Of a DNA stretch of 64,000 nt, positions 22,563-33,930 are shown in pieces. Source of the stretch: Portulaca oleracea. Its lineage: Eukaryota > Streptophyta > Magnoliopsida > Caryophyllales > Portulacaceae. Where the stretch lies: positions 20,024,537 through 20,088,536 of the forward strand of contig CM055884.1 in NCBI GenBank assembly GCA_029582165.1, given 5' to 3'. Both the position numbers and the translations under genes were made by a program. Numbering within the stretch: the first letter of the stretch is position 1; each line of letters begins with the position of its first letter. Below the pieces are notes generated by a model that had not been told where the DNA came from, did no database searches, and worked only from the letters and a program-made list of their open reading frames with translations.

Positions 22563-24911
22563 CTAGCAAATACCCGGGCGTTGCCCCGAACAACAAAATA
22601 AATACCCGAGCGTTCATACATAAATACACACGCCTTCAATTAAAAAAAATATTAGAGCGTTGCTTGGTACGAATATGATGATACATTAAGATGACATATA
22701 AAAGACTTAACCAGGAGAAGCAATTGTTTGATCAAGTAAAACAAAATAACAATAAAAATATAAGTTCAATAATAATTAAGATGTGGATGAATAAAAAAAA
22801 AATAGTTAAGATAAAAGGGAATATTATAAATGAGATGGAAACTGAGTGGAGGATATGTGGTAAAAATGTTGGAAAATCACAATAAGATTATGAAATATGA
22901 ACATGCGAAATTAAATGGATGCAGTCATAGAAACACTAATGACAGTTCTGAAGCTTCAACATATAACTTCCTCTTTTCAATTAACTGGTGTGATTAACTC
23001 AATCAAGGGTTATATTGACCATTAAAATGAGATTTACGGATAAAAACCCATGATTGTGGTAAGTATTCGGGTAATATGGCACATAATGTACATAGTGCTT
23101 CTTGCAATATGGATGGAAGGTAAGGATGCTAATTATTTCAAACATAGACATGGTTAATTAAACGGAAGGAAATTATAATACTAAATTCACCATAGAAGCA
23201 ACCTAAATCACTCCGGAAAAAGACAGTATGTATTAGACATATTGTAATTTTAGTTTGGGAAACAATGGCTAAGTAAACAAACTGGCGCTGACATTTGTGA
23301 AATTTGAGAAAATTTGTATTATTTATGTTGGTTGTTTATGGAAATAAATTAAATAATAGGTGTCAAAATTATGAAATCGAGACTAAAAATTTCCTAATTC
23401 ATTTCCCTCCCGTGGTGAATTGACACCAGGACTGAGACTGAGACTCGGACTGGGACCAGGAGCAAAATTTTGCTCACGGTTACAACTGGGACCGGGACCT
23501 CCAAAAATTATCCAGATCCTGATGTTGCTGACCCCTACCTCACCCCCTGCATCCCATAAGTATAATAACCATAAAACTATGAAAAGTCATTTGTTTGAAA
23601 ATTGATAATATTACTGGAGACCTTCATAGTCAATAAAAGAACAAATAATATGAAACATAGGACGTACTGCATGAAATATATTCCTTATGTTCCATATTAA
23701 TTATCCATTAACTTAATATTATGGGTTTTAATGTCATAATTGATAATTTTTCATATAATACTTTATTAAAAATTGTAAATTATACTTTTTGGATAATAGT
23801 TATCATTACAAACTTAATGGTATTATTTTATATAAAATATCATTATATATATTGTAAAGTTTATGGTAAAAAATTTAAGAATTTGACTATACAATCTCCA
23901 AATATATTAATATGAAATAGAGAGAGTAATTACCTATTCACACCATCATAATAACAATATATGAAAATTAATAAAATGAGGGTCGGAAGTTAACAATGAA
24001 ATTTGTTGGTAAGGCCGCATGGAAGTTAACAATTAAGGAGTCGTGAACAGTGTAGCTTTGCAATTAACTTTTTAACATCTACATGGTTAATAGTTAACCT
24101 TTTCTTTTTTATTTTATTTTATCATAATATTTTTTAAGGTTGAGATTGATTGGCATATTAGATCTAACAATCACAATATCTTGGACTTCCTAAAATTCCT
24201 CCCAAGGCAGTCAACTTGATTCTCCAACTATAATAGTAAGATTGATATAGTAGAGTCGTTCTTTGAATGACCGAATCTGGAAGTTTTTATTTTCATGTTC
24301 ATAACCTTACCCCTAAATCTAAATCCTATGGTTCGCGATTCTGGAGTTTTATTCCTCATTTATTAATTCTCATTAAAATAGATTGCATAACTAACATGAA
24401 AATTTAATAAATTGCATAAATAACATGGAAATTTAATAAATATCTACATAGTTGTAATTGCAATATCTAGTAGCGAAAGTTACTCCCTCATACAACCTAA
24501 CTTAATTTGGGTTATTGATAAAGTTATCTATTATAATATCTGTTTTTACTAAAAAATTTGCTTAAATAAAACTATAACATAATTTGATGCTTATAACTTA
24601 TTTTACTCTCCTAATGTATAATTATATTGTTGTCAAAGAAATATCATTATCAAAGAAAAATAAATTTTATATTTATAATACCCATATAATTTGAAGCCTA
24701 TAATATATAATTTTACTCTTCCAAATATAATTATCAAAACCCTTATATAATAATTGATATATGTTGTAAATTTTTAATAATTAAAGAAGTTGGACACTTG
24801 GGGGGTGAATACGCAAGATGGGGAAGTTTAGGTTTTTTTTTTCTTAATTTTTTTAGCTCCTACAATTAAGGAGGGGAGAGTCAAATTGATTCTCCTACTA
24901 TTATAGGTAGA
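22563..24911 (-). mobile_element. Non-autonomous Helitron
   Basis: Against the 5' LTR the insertion is exact, with no target duplication. On the minus strand the target reads ...AGAAAA then TTTAAAT, and the element inserts between A and T. It starts TCTACCTATAATAG (24911) and ends in a hairpin, CGGG-GCAACG-CCCG, nine bases before the terminal CTAG (22563). TC at the 5' end, a 3' hairpin, CTAG and A/T insertion are the Helitron hallmarks. No Rep/helicase frame is present in its 2.35 kb. A GC-richer patch at 23404-23560 with repeated GGAC(T/C)GGGAC could be a captured fragment but matches nothing I recognise. Confidence 0.85.
23681..23926. mobile_element. Stowaway-like MITE inside the Helitron
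   Basis: About 246 bp flanked by TA on both sides. The ends are TTCCTTATGTTCCATATTAA and, on the other strand, CTCTCTATTTCATATTAA, which resemble the plant Stowaway terminus CTCCCTCCGTTCCATATTAA. It has no coding capacity. It was inserted after or carried by the Helitron. Confidence 0.7.
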
Positions 24912-26430
24912 TTTTCTGAAATGTTATCCCGAGACTTTACATTAGTATTATTGGGTTTTGGTAGGGGCAAAAAAAAAAAAATCAATGGAGAGGTGAGCAA
25001 GTGTTTATGTTATTTAGGATAACAAATAAACTCACAACCCTTTTATTATCAAAATTAAATACATACTAGCTACCCCTTTCTCTCTCTCTCTCTCTTCAAA
25101 ACTCACGATCTGTCTTTGCTCATCCCGTGCATTCTCCTTGCTCATCTGTCCAGTGAGAACAGTCGGTAACCGGCCATAGCCTCCGCCGGAGATGGTCATC
25201 GAGACCGTCGACCGCCTCACCATCACCCTCCTTATTTCTCCTCTCTTCTGCTCTCTTTCTCAAGGTAAACCCTAACTCCCTCAAATCAGAATTTTTAAGT
25301 TTCAATTTCAAAATTGGTAGTTTTTCTCATCAAATTTAAGTATTAAGAATGAGTACACTTTGCATTACCAATTGGTTTTGGGTTGGTTTGTGTTCATGAG
25401 CTATGCATGCAAGGTCTTCGATGTTATGTCTCAATGAAAGTTGAGAACTTGGTGTATAAATGTATAATGTCAAGTTAGGTTGCTCTTGGATGATGAATGC
25501 ATGATTATTTTGATGCGAAAATTCTTTTGAAGAAGGAAGTTTTATTGTTAAATGGGTTGCATGTGATTAAAATAGTGTTTAATTGAAATAAGTGATGAGA
25601 ATTGGGTATAAAAAGGATGAACCAAGTGACGATTATTGTTGGATGGACTTGATTGTGATTAGATGGGGCATGCATGTTGCTTTTAGCATCCAAAATGGGG
25701 ATTAGTTAGGGATGTGGCCGCTGAATTAATAGTATGATGACCATGGAGACATATATGAAAGGAATAGAGGGGTTAATGGCACTAAAACACCAAGAAAAAG
25801 GCCTTAACTAACCACTTGAGGGTCAAGTGAGTAATCTGAATTTTTTTCAGGTCAATTAGAGCTTCCTTTGTTCAAAATTTTATGGAGGATGACAGCCTTA
25901 AGTAATAGTTGTAACCCGGTTTCTGAATTTCGGGATTTCGATGTGTATAACTCAAGTTACGGCGAATTGAATATAGGGGTTCTGTTTTTATACGTTTTTG
26001 GGCAGTAGGTTTAGAGGCATTTTTAGATATTAAGGAGGTCTTATTAGCCTAAGTGTTCAACATAAAAGTTATAGTGGAATGTGGTCTTATGCGTTCATCG
26101 GACATCGAAGTGAAAAGTTATGACCCGCCAAAGTAAGGCTCCCAACCACGTCAAACCAAAATTTTAATTCATCGAGCCTTTTTCAAAGCCAATTTCTGGT
26201 GGTTTTCCAACTTTTTCTGATTTTGTGATCAACTTAAAAGTTGTAGATTATAATTCAAGCTTTCCATAGACTACTCATTCACAAGTGTTCGATGTCTACA
26301 TCCTAAGTTATGAGTCCTCGAAGTATCACTGCCAAATTTAAAATTCTGCAGATCAACCCTTTGTCTTTGGACATTTTCAAGCCTTTACACTTCTTTTTGG
26401 CCTTAACTCTCAACTAGAGAGTTGTAGAAT

Positions 26431-26431
<1 letters not shown>
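24912..26431 (+). repeat. 3' LTR of LARD-like element, segment 2
   Basis: It aligns with about 16285-17823 of the 5' LTR, including the (CT)n tract (shorter here). It stops at GTTGTAGAATT where the LINE begins. Confidence 0.9.
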
Positions 26432-26467
<36 letters not shown>

Positions 26468-26532
26468 CCCTCTCTCGTCGGTCATCGGAGAGCACTACGT
26501 CCTCCTTTGGGGTACGGAGCTCCGAGAGCCGA

Positions 26533-28070
26533 TTGATGAGGGGAACTGTAAGGAATCAAAAGATGAGTCTTCGAAGCCAACAAGAACGACGAAAGAGCAG
26601 AGCATTTACGGTATTTGTGGATAACTTTCCCCAAAACATGGATAAGTATGGGCTGAAAGGAATTTTCAGGAAGGTGGGGAAGATAAGGGACGCATACATA
26701 CCAATGTGGAAAAGTAGAATCACAGGAAGAAGATATGGTTTTGTCCAGTTCTGGAGTAGTCAAGATATGGCTAAAGGGGTTATGATGCTGAACAACAAGA
26801 AAATCAGAGGAAATATAATCACAGTAACAGCAAGACTAGAACCTGGAATGAAGCAGATTTGGCGTACGAAGGTGGACAACAAGACCAGGAAGAGGTACCG
26901 AAAGATGACTGTAGAAAAAGGAAGCAAATTACAGTGAAAGGATTGGCCAACCCAGATTATATGGAATGGCTTCAAAGAAGTTTGGTGTGTAATAGCGATA
27001 TTCCTTGGGATCTAGCAGCACTTACTTTTGTGGTAAATGCAAATTATGGGTTATGCACAAAGATTACAGCTATCTGTTGTACCAAATTTATCCTAACTTT
27101 TGAGACGCACAAGCAAATGGAGGATGTTCTAAAGGATCCACAAGAACTAAACCAATTAAACCAATGGTTTGTGAATTATAGGAAGTGGACAGTTTTTGAA
27201 ACTGTAGATAGGAGGAGAGTCTGACTTGAGATCTTTGGAGTACCACCACATGCTTGGACATGGGAAACTTTTGAAGATTTAGTAAGTCCATGGGGTAACA
27301 TTTTTGAGGTGATGAAAGCCCAAATTGTTACAGACAGGTTTGATAAAATTAAAGGAGAAGTTGTCCTAAATGTTGAAGATTTGGCGTTCAAAGTATTTGT
27401 GCATGAAGCACGATCAATTACCCATTGGGTGACGAGAGTACAGAGTCAAAGACCGAGTCCGCATGATGATAACCAGGTACTTGAAGATAGTCAGTCGGAT
27501 AAAGAAAGTTACGAAAGCTCAATAAGGGGACCTTTAGAGAACTTGAATTCATCAGTAAGGGAGAATGGAGGGCCAGTGGAAAATGGTTAGTCAGACTTGG
27601 AGATAGTCGAAGAGACGCTGGAAGCTCAAATACCAAATAATGAGGAAAGAACTGATGGGGCTACAGATAGACACATGTACCCAAGGGTTGATGATATGAG
27701 TGGATGGGTACAGTTCCAATAGAAAGATTTTGATGACACAAGGTGCCAAGTCCAAGAAGACATTTATAGCCTGGAGGGTGAAAGGCACGCGAGGAGTTCA
27801 CAAAATGATGAGGACATTAATGAAACAATGAATGAGGAAAACAACATGGGATCTCAGAGTAATGATCCCTTAAGGAGTGCTAGCATTAATAGTGTGTCTC
27901 AGCCACCACCGAGTTTTGAAAAAAGATAGGAAGCTCAGGAGACTCAAGAAGTAGAAAATCAGAATGAAAACTCAGGAGAATACGAGGAGGATATTGGAGG
28001 AGTAGAAAACACACAAAATAGCCCAATTAACTCGAGAAACACAGAGGAGAGTGATGAGGAGGCTATTTAA
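26533..28070 (+). pseudogene. LINE 1 ORF1: RRM plus DUF4283-like protein
   Basis: ATG at 26533. The RRM occupies about residues 20-100: RNP2 is FTVFVDNF (residues 24-31) and RNP1 is RRYGFVQF (about residues 65-72), both in standard spacing and with the aromatic RNA-stacking positions present. After a frameshift near 26880 comes a region with FGVPPHAWTWETFEDLVSPW, resembling the DUF4283 core of plant LINE ORF1, then a long acidic, Gln/Asn/Glu-rich tail with several stops (for example at 27588, 27720 and 27927), ending TAA at 28070. No zinc knuckle is seen, so the RRM replaces it as the RNA-binding part. Confidence 0.82.
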
Positions 28071-28192
28071 TTCAGGAATATAATTGGAGTTAAATTCCTG
28101 GGAGATCAGGCTGATGTAGTGGAGAATTTTGCTGAAGAAATAAGAAGTGAGAAAAGGTAAAAAAAGAGCAAGAATAAGGGAAGGAGCAGAAA

Positions 28193-29175
28193 ATGAAACT
28201 AGCTGTATGGAATGTTAGGGGGATAGGAGCAGAGCAGAAGAAGGAAGATGTTAAGAGGTTAATAAACAAGGAGAACATAGATATAATGGGATTAGTTGAA
28301 ACAAAGCACTCTAATTTTGATGATTGGGATGCAAGGAGGTGTTGGGGAAACCTACAAATAGGTTGGGAAGATGTAGCAGCTAAGGAAGGGGCAGGAGGAG
28401 TCGTGGTAATTTGGAGTGAGGAGACAATTAGAGTGGAAGCGATTCACAAAATGCAAAGATGGGTATGCGTTGTATGCTATATACCAATGGAGGAGTTCAA
28501 AGTGGCTATATGCTTTCTCTATGCACCAATTGAACAACATGAATGAGAAGAAGTTTGGATGCAACTAAGAAGTCTGAGAGCAAATATTTGTGAACCTATA
28601 ATAATCTTGGGAGATTTCAATGAAATCCTAGTATTTGGAGAAAGAAGAGGATGCACGACAATTACGGAAGGAATGAGGCAGCTCCACCAGTTGATGCAAG
28701 ATCTGCAACTCCAAGATTTGAATATAGGCCAGCAATTTACATATATAAGAGCAAATGCGGCAAGCCGGATTGACAGAGCTATGGTTGATAATGAGGTGAT
28801 TATTAAGTTCCAAAATCTGAGGGCATATTGCGATAGGAGACGAGGCTTTGACCATTTTCCCATTATTGTGGAAACACAAAAAGTGAGATGGGGACCTATA
28901 CCGTTTAGAGTTAACAACTGTTGGTTAGAAGATCCCAAATTCTTGGAGATATTCGGGCAGGAATGGGTACAGATAGAAAATCTGTCGTTGCACCAAAAAT
29001 TGAGGCATATAAAAAAACCTTTGATGAAGTGGAATAAAGAGGTGTTTGGGGATATTGATTTGAGAATCAATACTCTGGAAGAGGAGATTGCAAAGATAGA
29101 TGACATAATGATGAACAGGGACTTGCAACAATGCGAACAAAGCAGGAGAGAAGCATTGAAGGCACAACTTGGGTA
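28193..29175 (+). pseudogene. LINE 1 ORF2 part 1: apurinic/apyrimidinic-like endonuclease
   Basis: It starts MKLAVWNVRGIGAEQ at 28193, 122 bp after ORF1. Endonuclease/exonuclease/phosphatase motifs appear in order: WNVRG, IMGLVETK (catalytic Glu), IILGDFNEIL (Asp and Asn), SRIDRAMVD and FDHFPII, where the usual Ser before DH is Phe. An in-frame TGA interrupts at 28544-28546; further stops occur at 29174. This enzyme nicks target DNA to prime reverse transcription. Confidence 0.88.
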
Positions 29176-30003
29176 GTGACAGCTGAGAAAGGAGCGGTAT
29201 TGGAAACAAATGTCAAGATGTAGACTACTGAAAGAAGGAGACAGAAATACTAAGTACTTCCATGTACTGGCCATTATCAGAAGAAGAAGGAATATGATAA
29301 ACAAGCTCAAGGTGAATGGGGAGACTTTGTCCCACCACAGGGAAATTGTAGAAGCCTTAAACTGACACTTCATGGAGATCTACCAGGAAAAGAAGAAAGT
29401 AGCAGAATGTGACATCAGCAACATTAATATGTCGTGCTTGAGTCAGGAGGAGAGTTTAGAACTTGGGCAGGTAATAACCAAGGAGGAAATATGGGATGCA
29501 ATTCAAGATTGCGATCCATGAAAAGCTCCAGGGTATGACGGTTTCAACTTCAAGAGCATCAGACACCTATGGCCGGTGATAGGAAATGAGTTTACCCAGT
29601 TCATACTGCAGTTCTGTGAGACAGGGTCAATGCTGCCAGCCATTAATGTCACATGGGTAACACTCATACCAAAAATGGAGGATCCCATCGAACCGCAATA
29701 TTGGAGGCCTATTAGTATGGTTGGAAGTTTGTATAAAATTATTGCAAAAATACTCAGCAAGAGATTGAGAAGAGTGCTACCAAAACTAGTAGGGGAGACC
29801 CAAACGACTTTTGGCTATGATAGACAAATTCTCGATGGTGCGATGATTGCTAATGAAGTTGTTGCCTGGCTAAAGAAGAAGAAGCAAGCTGGAGTTCTCT
29901 TAAAACTAGATTATGAGAAGGCTTACGACTCAGTAAGATGGGATAGCTTAGACAAAGTGCTTGAGGTGATGGGTTTTGGCGAAAGAAGGAGAGGGTGGAT
30001 CTC
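29176..30003 (+). pseudogene. LINE 1 ORF2 part 2: reverse transcriptase, N-terminal half
   Basis: It contains LKEGDRNTKYFH, KAPGYDGFNFKSI, WRPISMVGSLYKIIAKIL and the catalytic motif A, LLKLDYEKAYDSVRW (about 29897-29942). Stops occur at 29364, 29520 and elsewhere. The frame is broken at 30003 by a gypsy insertion and continues in the same frame at 35459 once one ATCTC duplicate is discounted. Confidence 0.9.
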
Positions 30004-31521
30004 TGATGTAAATCAGCCCACGCTAAGTTCCCCAAGCCCAATCAAGAAGGCCCAATGGAAGATCCAAGCTACAAATAAGGTCCTTCATCAAAGGACTTCA
30101 TCCAGTACAGGCCCAATAAGGAAGATTTGGTTCATTTACACCAAGTGGGCCAAAGAAGGAAGATACAAAGTAGGAGTCAAAGGCCCATTCACATGGTGTG
30201 CTTCATGTTCCAAGAGGATGTCCAAACATCCTAAAGTGGGCCCAATATCACGCCAAGAATTCCAAAGCTCACGTCCAAGATCAAGATTCTAAGTGAATTT
30301 TACATTTTGATCTTTTGGATGTAACTTCATTAATTTTAGCTTTTAATTGTTTTGCTGTGATTTATATTATCTTTATAGTTTTTAGAGTCATGTAAGATGC
30401 CAAGTAAGCTATAAACTTGAGCATCAAATCATAGGAGTCTAATAGGAGTCTAAATAAGTCTAAAATATTCTAAAGTGTTCTAGAATATTCTAGAAGGTGT
30501 GAGTGTGTGTGTGTCACGTGTGGTGTGTAGTTTAGGCGCCAATTTTGATTATTATTATCCTAGATAAGGTTGGCTATCTTGTAACTAATCCATATTGGAT
30601 TAGGAAAGCAAATTTCAATTAGGATAAGGTTGTTGTAACTAACTCCCCTTTGGATAAGGAATCCTAATCCAACAGAAGATTGGAGTAGTTAGGCGTCTAG
30701 CACTAGGAAACCTTGGCTTGCATGCCAAGTAGGCCTATTCCTAGTCATATTAGACTGGCTTGCACGCCAAGTCTAGAGTCACAATCCCTATAGGACGCTC
30801 TTAGTATAAATAGCTAGGCTTGTAGCCTTTCAAAGGCAACCCCTTTTGAAATATGAATACAATCAAGCTTTTAACTTATCCCCTGAGTGTTTCGTGAGAA
30901 CCTCGTTGATCTCTTCTATTTTATCTTGGTATGGTACCCAAGTGATTAGGAAGAGCTTGAACCTAAACCTAGGTTGAAGATCAAGTTATCCCTAGGGTTT
31001 CTTTCTTGTGGATTCAAGTTAGATCCCTTGATCTATCCTGTCTTTATCTTTCTATCAATATAGTTAAGATAATGACACCTTTGTCTTTCTATCAATATAG
31101 TTAAGACAAAACCCTAGCCTTATCTTTCTCCCCACAAATGTACACTCTCCCTCTTTATTCTCTCAAATTCGTCCACCCCCTCCTTTTTCTCTCTCCATAA
31201 CAAACTTCCAACAAACTCCCTCTCTCTCCCCCCCTCCCCAACAACCTTCTGATCTCCTTTTTCACCCTAAAACACACGCCAACATCCACCTATTCCCCAT
31301 CCATTCTCACGTCACTCCCTCCATTCAAGAATCAATCTTCCTTGTTTCTTGAAATCACAAAGTCCTCACGACAAATAGCCTCCCCAAAGAACCTGTTTCA
31401 CGAGAATTTTCCATCTTCTTTCCTCCTTAATCTCGTGATTCTTTCCCCCCTTTCTGTTTTGGTTACACGTGTATTTGAGTATTATTGGATCAAGAATCTT
31501 TCTTTGTCTTGTAGTACATCA
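30004..31521 (+). repeat. 5' LTR of gypsy element in LINE 1
   Basis: TG...CA, 1518 bp. A TATAAATAG box is at 30805-30813. Two dyads lie just upstream: CTTGGC/GCCAAG at 30712-30729, and AGACTGGC/GCCAAGTCT at 30752-30774. After the box come CT-rich leader sequences typical of plant LTRs. Confidence 0.92.
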
Positions 31522-31525
31522 AAAG

Positions 31526-31538
31526 TGGTATTAGAGCT
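31526..31538 (+). promoter_or_regulatory. Primer binding site of gypsy element in LINE 1
   Basis: TGGTATTAGAGCT, a one-base variant of the tRNA-iMet site, lies four bases after the LTR end. Confidence 0.85.
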
Positions 31539-31679
31539 CTAGGTTATTGTTGAGTGCAACCCTGAACTCCACAGAGTTAACCCAAACACATTACCTTCAA
31601 ATCCAAACACCAAACCTGCAATACCAAACACTTAACCTTCAAATCCTCAATGTCAACCTGACATTCCAAACTCCATCCT

Positions 31680-32620
31680 ATGGCGTCTGGAAGCAGAAGC
31701 AATGAAGGTGATGATCCTAATGAGAAATGGCAGCAAGAAAAGGCTGAATTAGAAGCAAGAGTTGCTTACATCTCTGAGCAACTGATGTGATACATGAATC
31801 TACAGTTCAAGACACTACGGGGAACTAAAGAAGAAGAGGACGTCCCCAACAGTTCTAGTGAAACTGAGCACTCTACTAGCTCAACCAGGAGGTCACGTCA
31901 ATCTAGGCGTCCCCCAAGAGAAGAAAGACTCGACTTCAAAGTTGACATTCCTGAATTTGACGATAATCTTGATCTTGAAATCTTTGTTGATTGGATTCAA
32001 ACTGTTGAAAGAGTCTTTGATTTGAAAGATATTGCTGATGATAAGAAAGTGAAATACATTGTTCTTAAACTGCGAAAGCATGCTAGAATATGGTGGACTA
32101 ACCTACAGAAGCAGCGACAACATGCCGGGAAAGAAAATATTCATTCTTGGGAAAAGATGAAAAAGAAACTTCATTCAAAGTTTCTTCCTGCGAGCTACTT
32201 TAAAGATAACTACTTTCGGCTGTAGCAGCTATCCCAAGGGTCTAAACATGTTGAACAATATATGAAGGAACTCGAACACCTACTCTGGATGTGTGATCTA
32301 AAAAAAGATGAACCTCTAACTCTTGTGAGGTATCTTGCTGGACTGAACGACAACATAAGGTATGTGGTGGAACTTCAACCTTATGAAACTCTTGATGAAT
32401 TAAGTACTTTGGCTAACAAAGTGGAACAGCAAAAGACAAGAAGGGGCAAGGAGACACTAAATAGGAACCCTAGTTCCCTAAGAACTCCCCACTCGACTCA
32501 AACATACACTCCACAAAAGAGCCAAAACCATTCCCATCCGTGAGCCACAAAAACGCCTAACCCTACTCCTTAAACTGTCCAAAAATCCGTTCCAGTTCCA
32601 CCCACGGATTAAAAAATGTG
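31680..32620 (+). pseudogene. gag: gag of gypsy element in LINE 1
   Basis: ATG at 31680 (MASGSRSNEGDDPNEKW) is followed by a helical leader, a TGA at about 31788, then the Retrotrans_gag core DFKVDIPEFDDNLDLEIFVD, YIVLKLRKHARIWWTNL and a TAG at 32223. The C-terminal part is YLAGLNDNIRYVVELQ and DELSTLANKVEQQKTRRGK. The zinc knuckle is decayed: CFRYQGLGQIASMC has lost one Cys and the His. Confidence 0.85.
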
Positions 32621-32639
32621 CTTTAGGTATCAAGGGCTC

Positions 32640-33545
32640 GGTCAGATTGCTTCGATGTGCCCAAACAAGAGAGCTATCACACTACTAGAATTTCAAAACG
32701 CTCTCCTTGAACCTGAACCGGAGGATAAAGATGGATAAGAAACCCACGCCACTCACAATGAATCTGAAGAAGAGGTCGTGGAAGAACCAGATCAAGGAGA
32801 GATGCTGGTTATGAGGAGATTTCTAAATAGCTCCCCAGTCCTTGAAGATCTGCAACAACGGGAAACTATCTTCCATTCCCGCTGTACTGTGCAAAGGAAA
32901 GTTTGTTCTTTGATCGTCGATGGTGGAAGTTGTACTAATGCAGTTTCAACAACTATGGTGAACAAGCTACAACTCCCTACAAGCCCACACCCCATGCCAT
33001 ACACTGTCTAGTGGCTCAATCAGGGTAAAGGCTTAAAGGTGAATTTACGCTATTTGGTAAGCTTTTCTATTGGAAAGTCTTATCATGATTCAATCTGGTG
33101 TGATGTACTACCTATGGATGCCTGTCATATTCTGCTTGGAAGACCGTGGTTATTTGACAGGAGTGTTACACATGATGGAAGTGCTAACACCTACACTATG
33201 ATGGTGAAAAACAAGAGGGTCACGTTAGCTCCCCTAAAGGCATCACAAATGGTTCCAAAGAATGACTCAAAGCTCATATCTTTCATGATCACTGAACGCC
33301 CTGAGTTTAGTGAACAAAAGAAGGTCATTCCCACAAGTCCTAGTCACGAAAAGTTTGAAGAAGGGCTCCCTATAGTCGTCTATCACAAGAGCTCAACTGA
33401 AGAGGGCTCATCAAAGTCCAAGCAACGTGAAACCTATGCTGCAAGGGATCACGTGAAACCTACTGCTGATCTAAGGGTTCGAAATTCTAGTGTTTGTCAC
33501 GCCAAGGGTACAATAGAGAAGCAAGTCGTTCATTCAATGCCCTAG
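32640..33545 (+). pseudogene. pol: Aspartic protease of gypsy element in LINE 1
   Basis: It contains CSLIVDGGSCTNAVSTTMV, the protease active-site region with DGGS as in the outer gypsy, then CHILLGRPWLFDR. A TAG lies at 33009. The frame ends at 33545 in a Ser/Lys-rich linker. Confidence 0.85.
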
Positions 33546-33930
33546 TGATTGGAAAGAAGAAGGAAACCAACATGATTCAGATTCAGTTAGGGATTACTGT
33601 TGTTCAAATCCCAAGAAGTCTCCTTGTATGGTCAGTCACACCTTGTGATCTAATCTATATACCTTCTTTTATGAGACTTATGAATCAGGTTCTGAAGTCC
33701 TTCATCAACAAGTGTGTCCATGACACATTCATGCATAGCAAGAGTGAGAAAGATCGAATCTTTTACACCATCACAGTTCACGTGAAAGCACTGGTTCACG
33801 TGAGGATCATTGTAGAAACCATGGTTCATGTGGAGGTCCTGATCCACGTTGAGATTGTAGTTGGGCTAACCAAAGTCTTTGAACTTGAATCTCTAAGTTT
33901 GAGGACAAACTTCTATCAACAAGGGGGGAA
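33546..33930 (+). pseudogene. Residual pol and 3' internal region of gypsy element in LINE 1
   Basis: About 40 codons, [17 protein letters not shown] and HSKSEKD, are the stretch that in the outer gypsy precedes and follows the YFDD motif, but YFDD itself is not recognisable. RT before and after, RNase H and integrase are gone. A short degenerate repeat around GTTCACGTGA (33776-33850) follows, then the polypurine tract AAGGGGGGAA ending at 33930. Confidence 0.75.

Noticed and set aside
23420..23605. Leu/Gly/Pro-rich 61-codon ORF in the Helitron as a captured gene
   Set aside because: It is generated by a degenerate GGACTGGGAC repeat; no splice or domain evidence.
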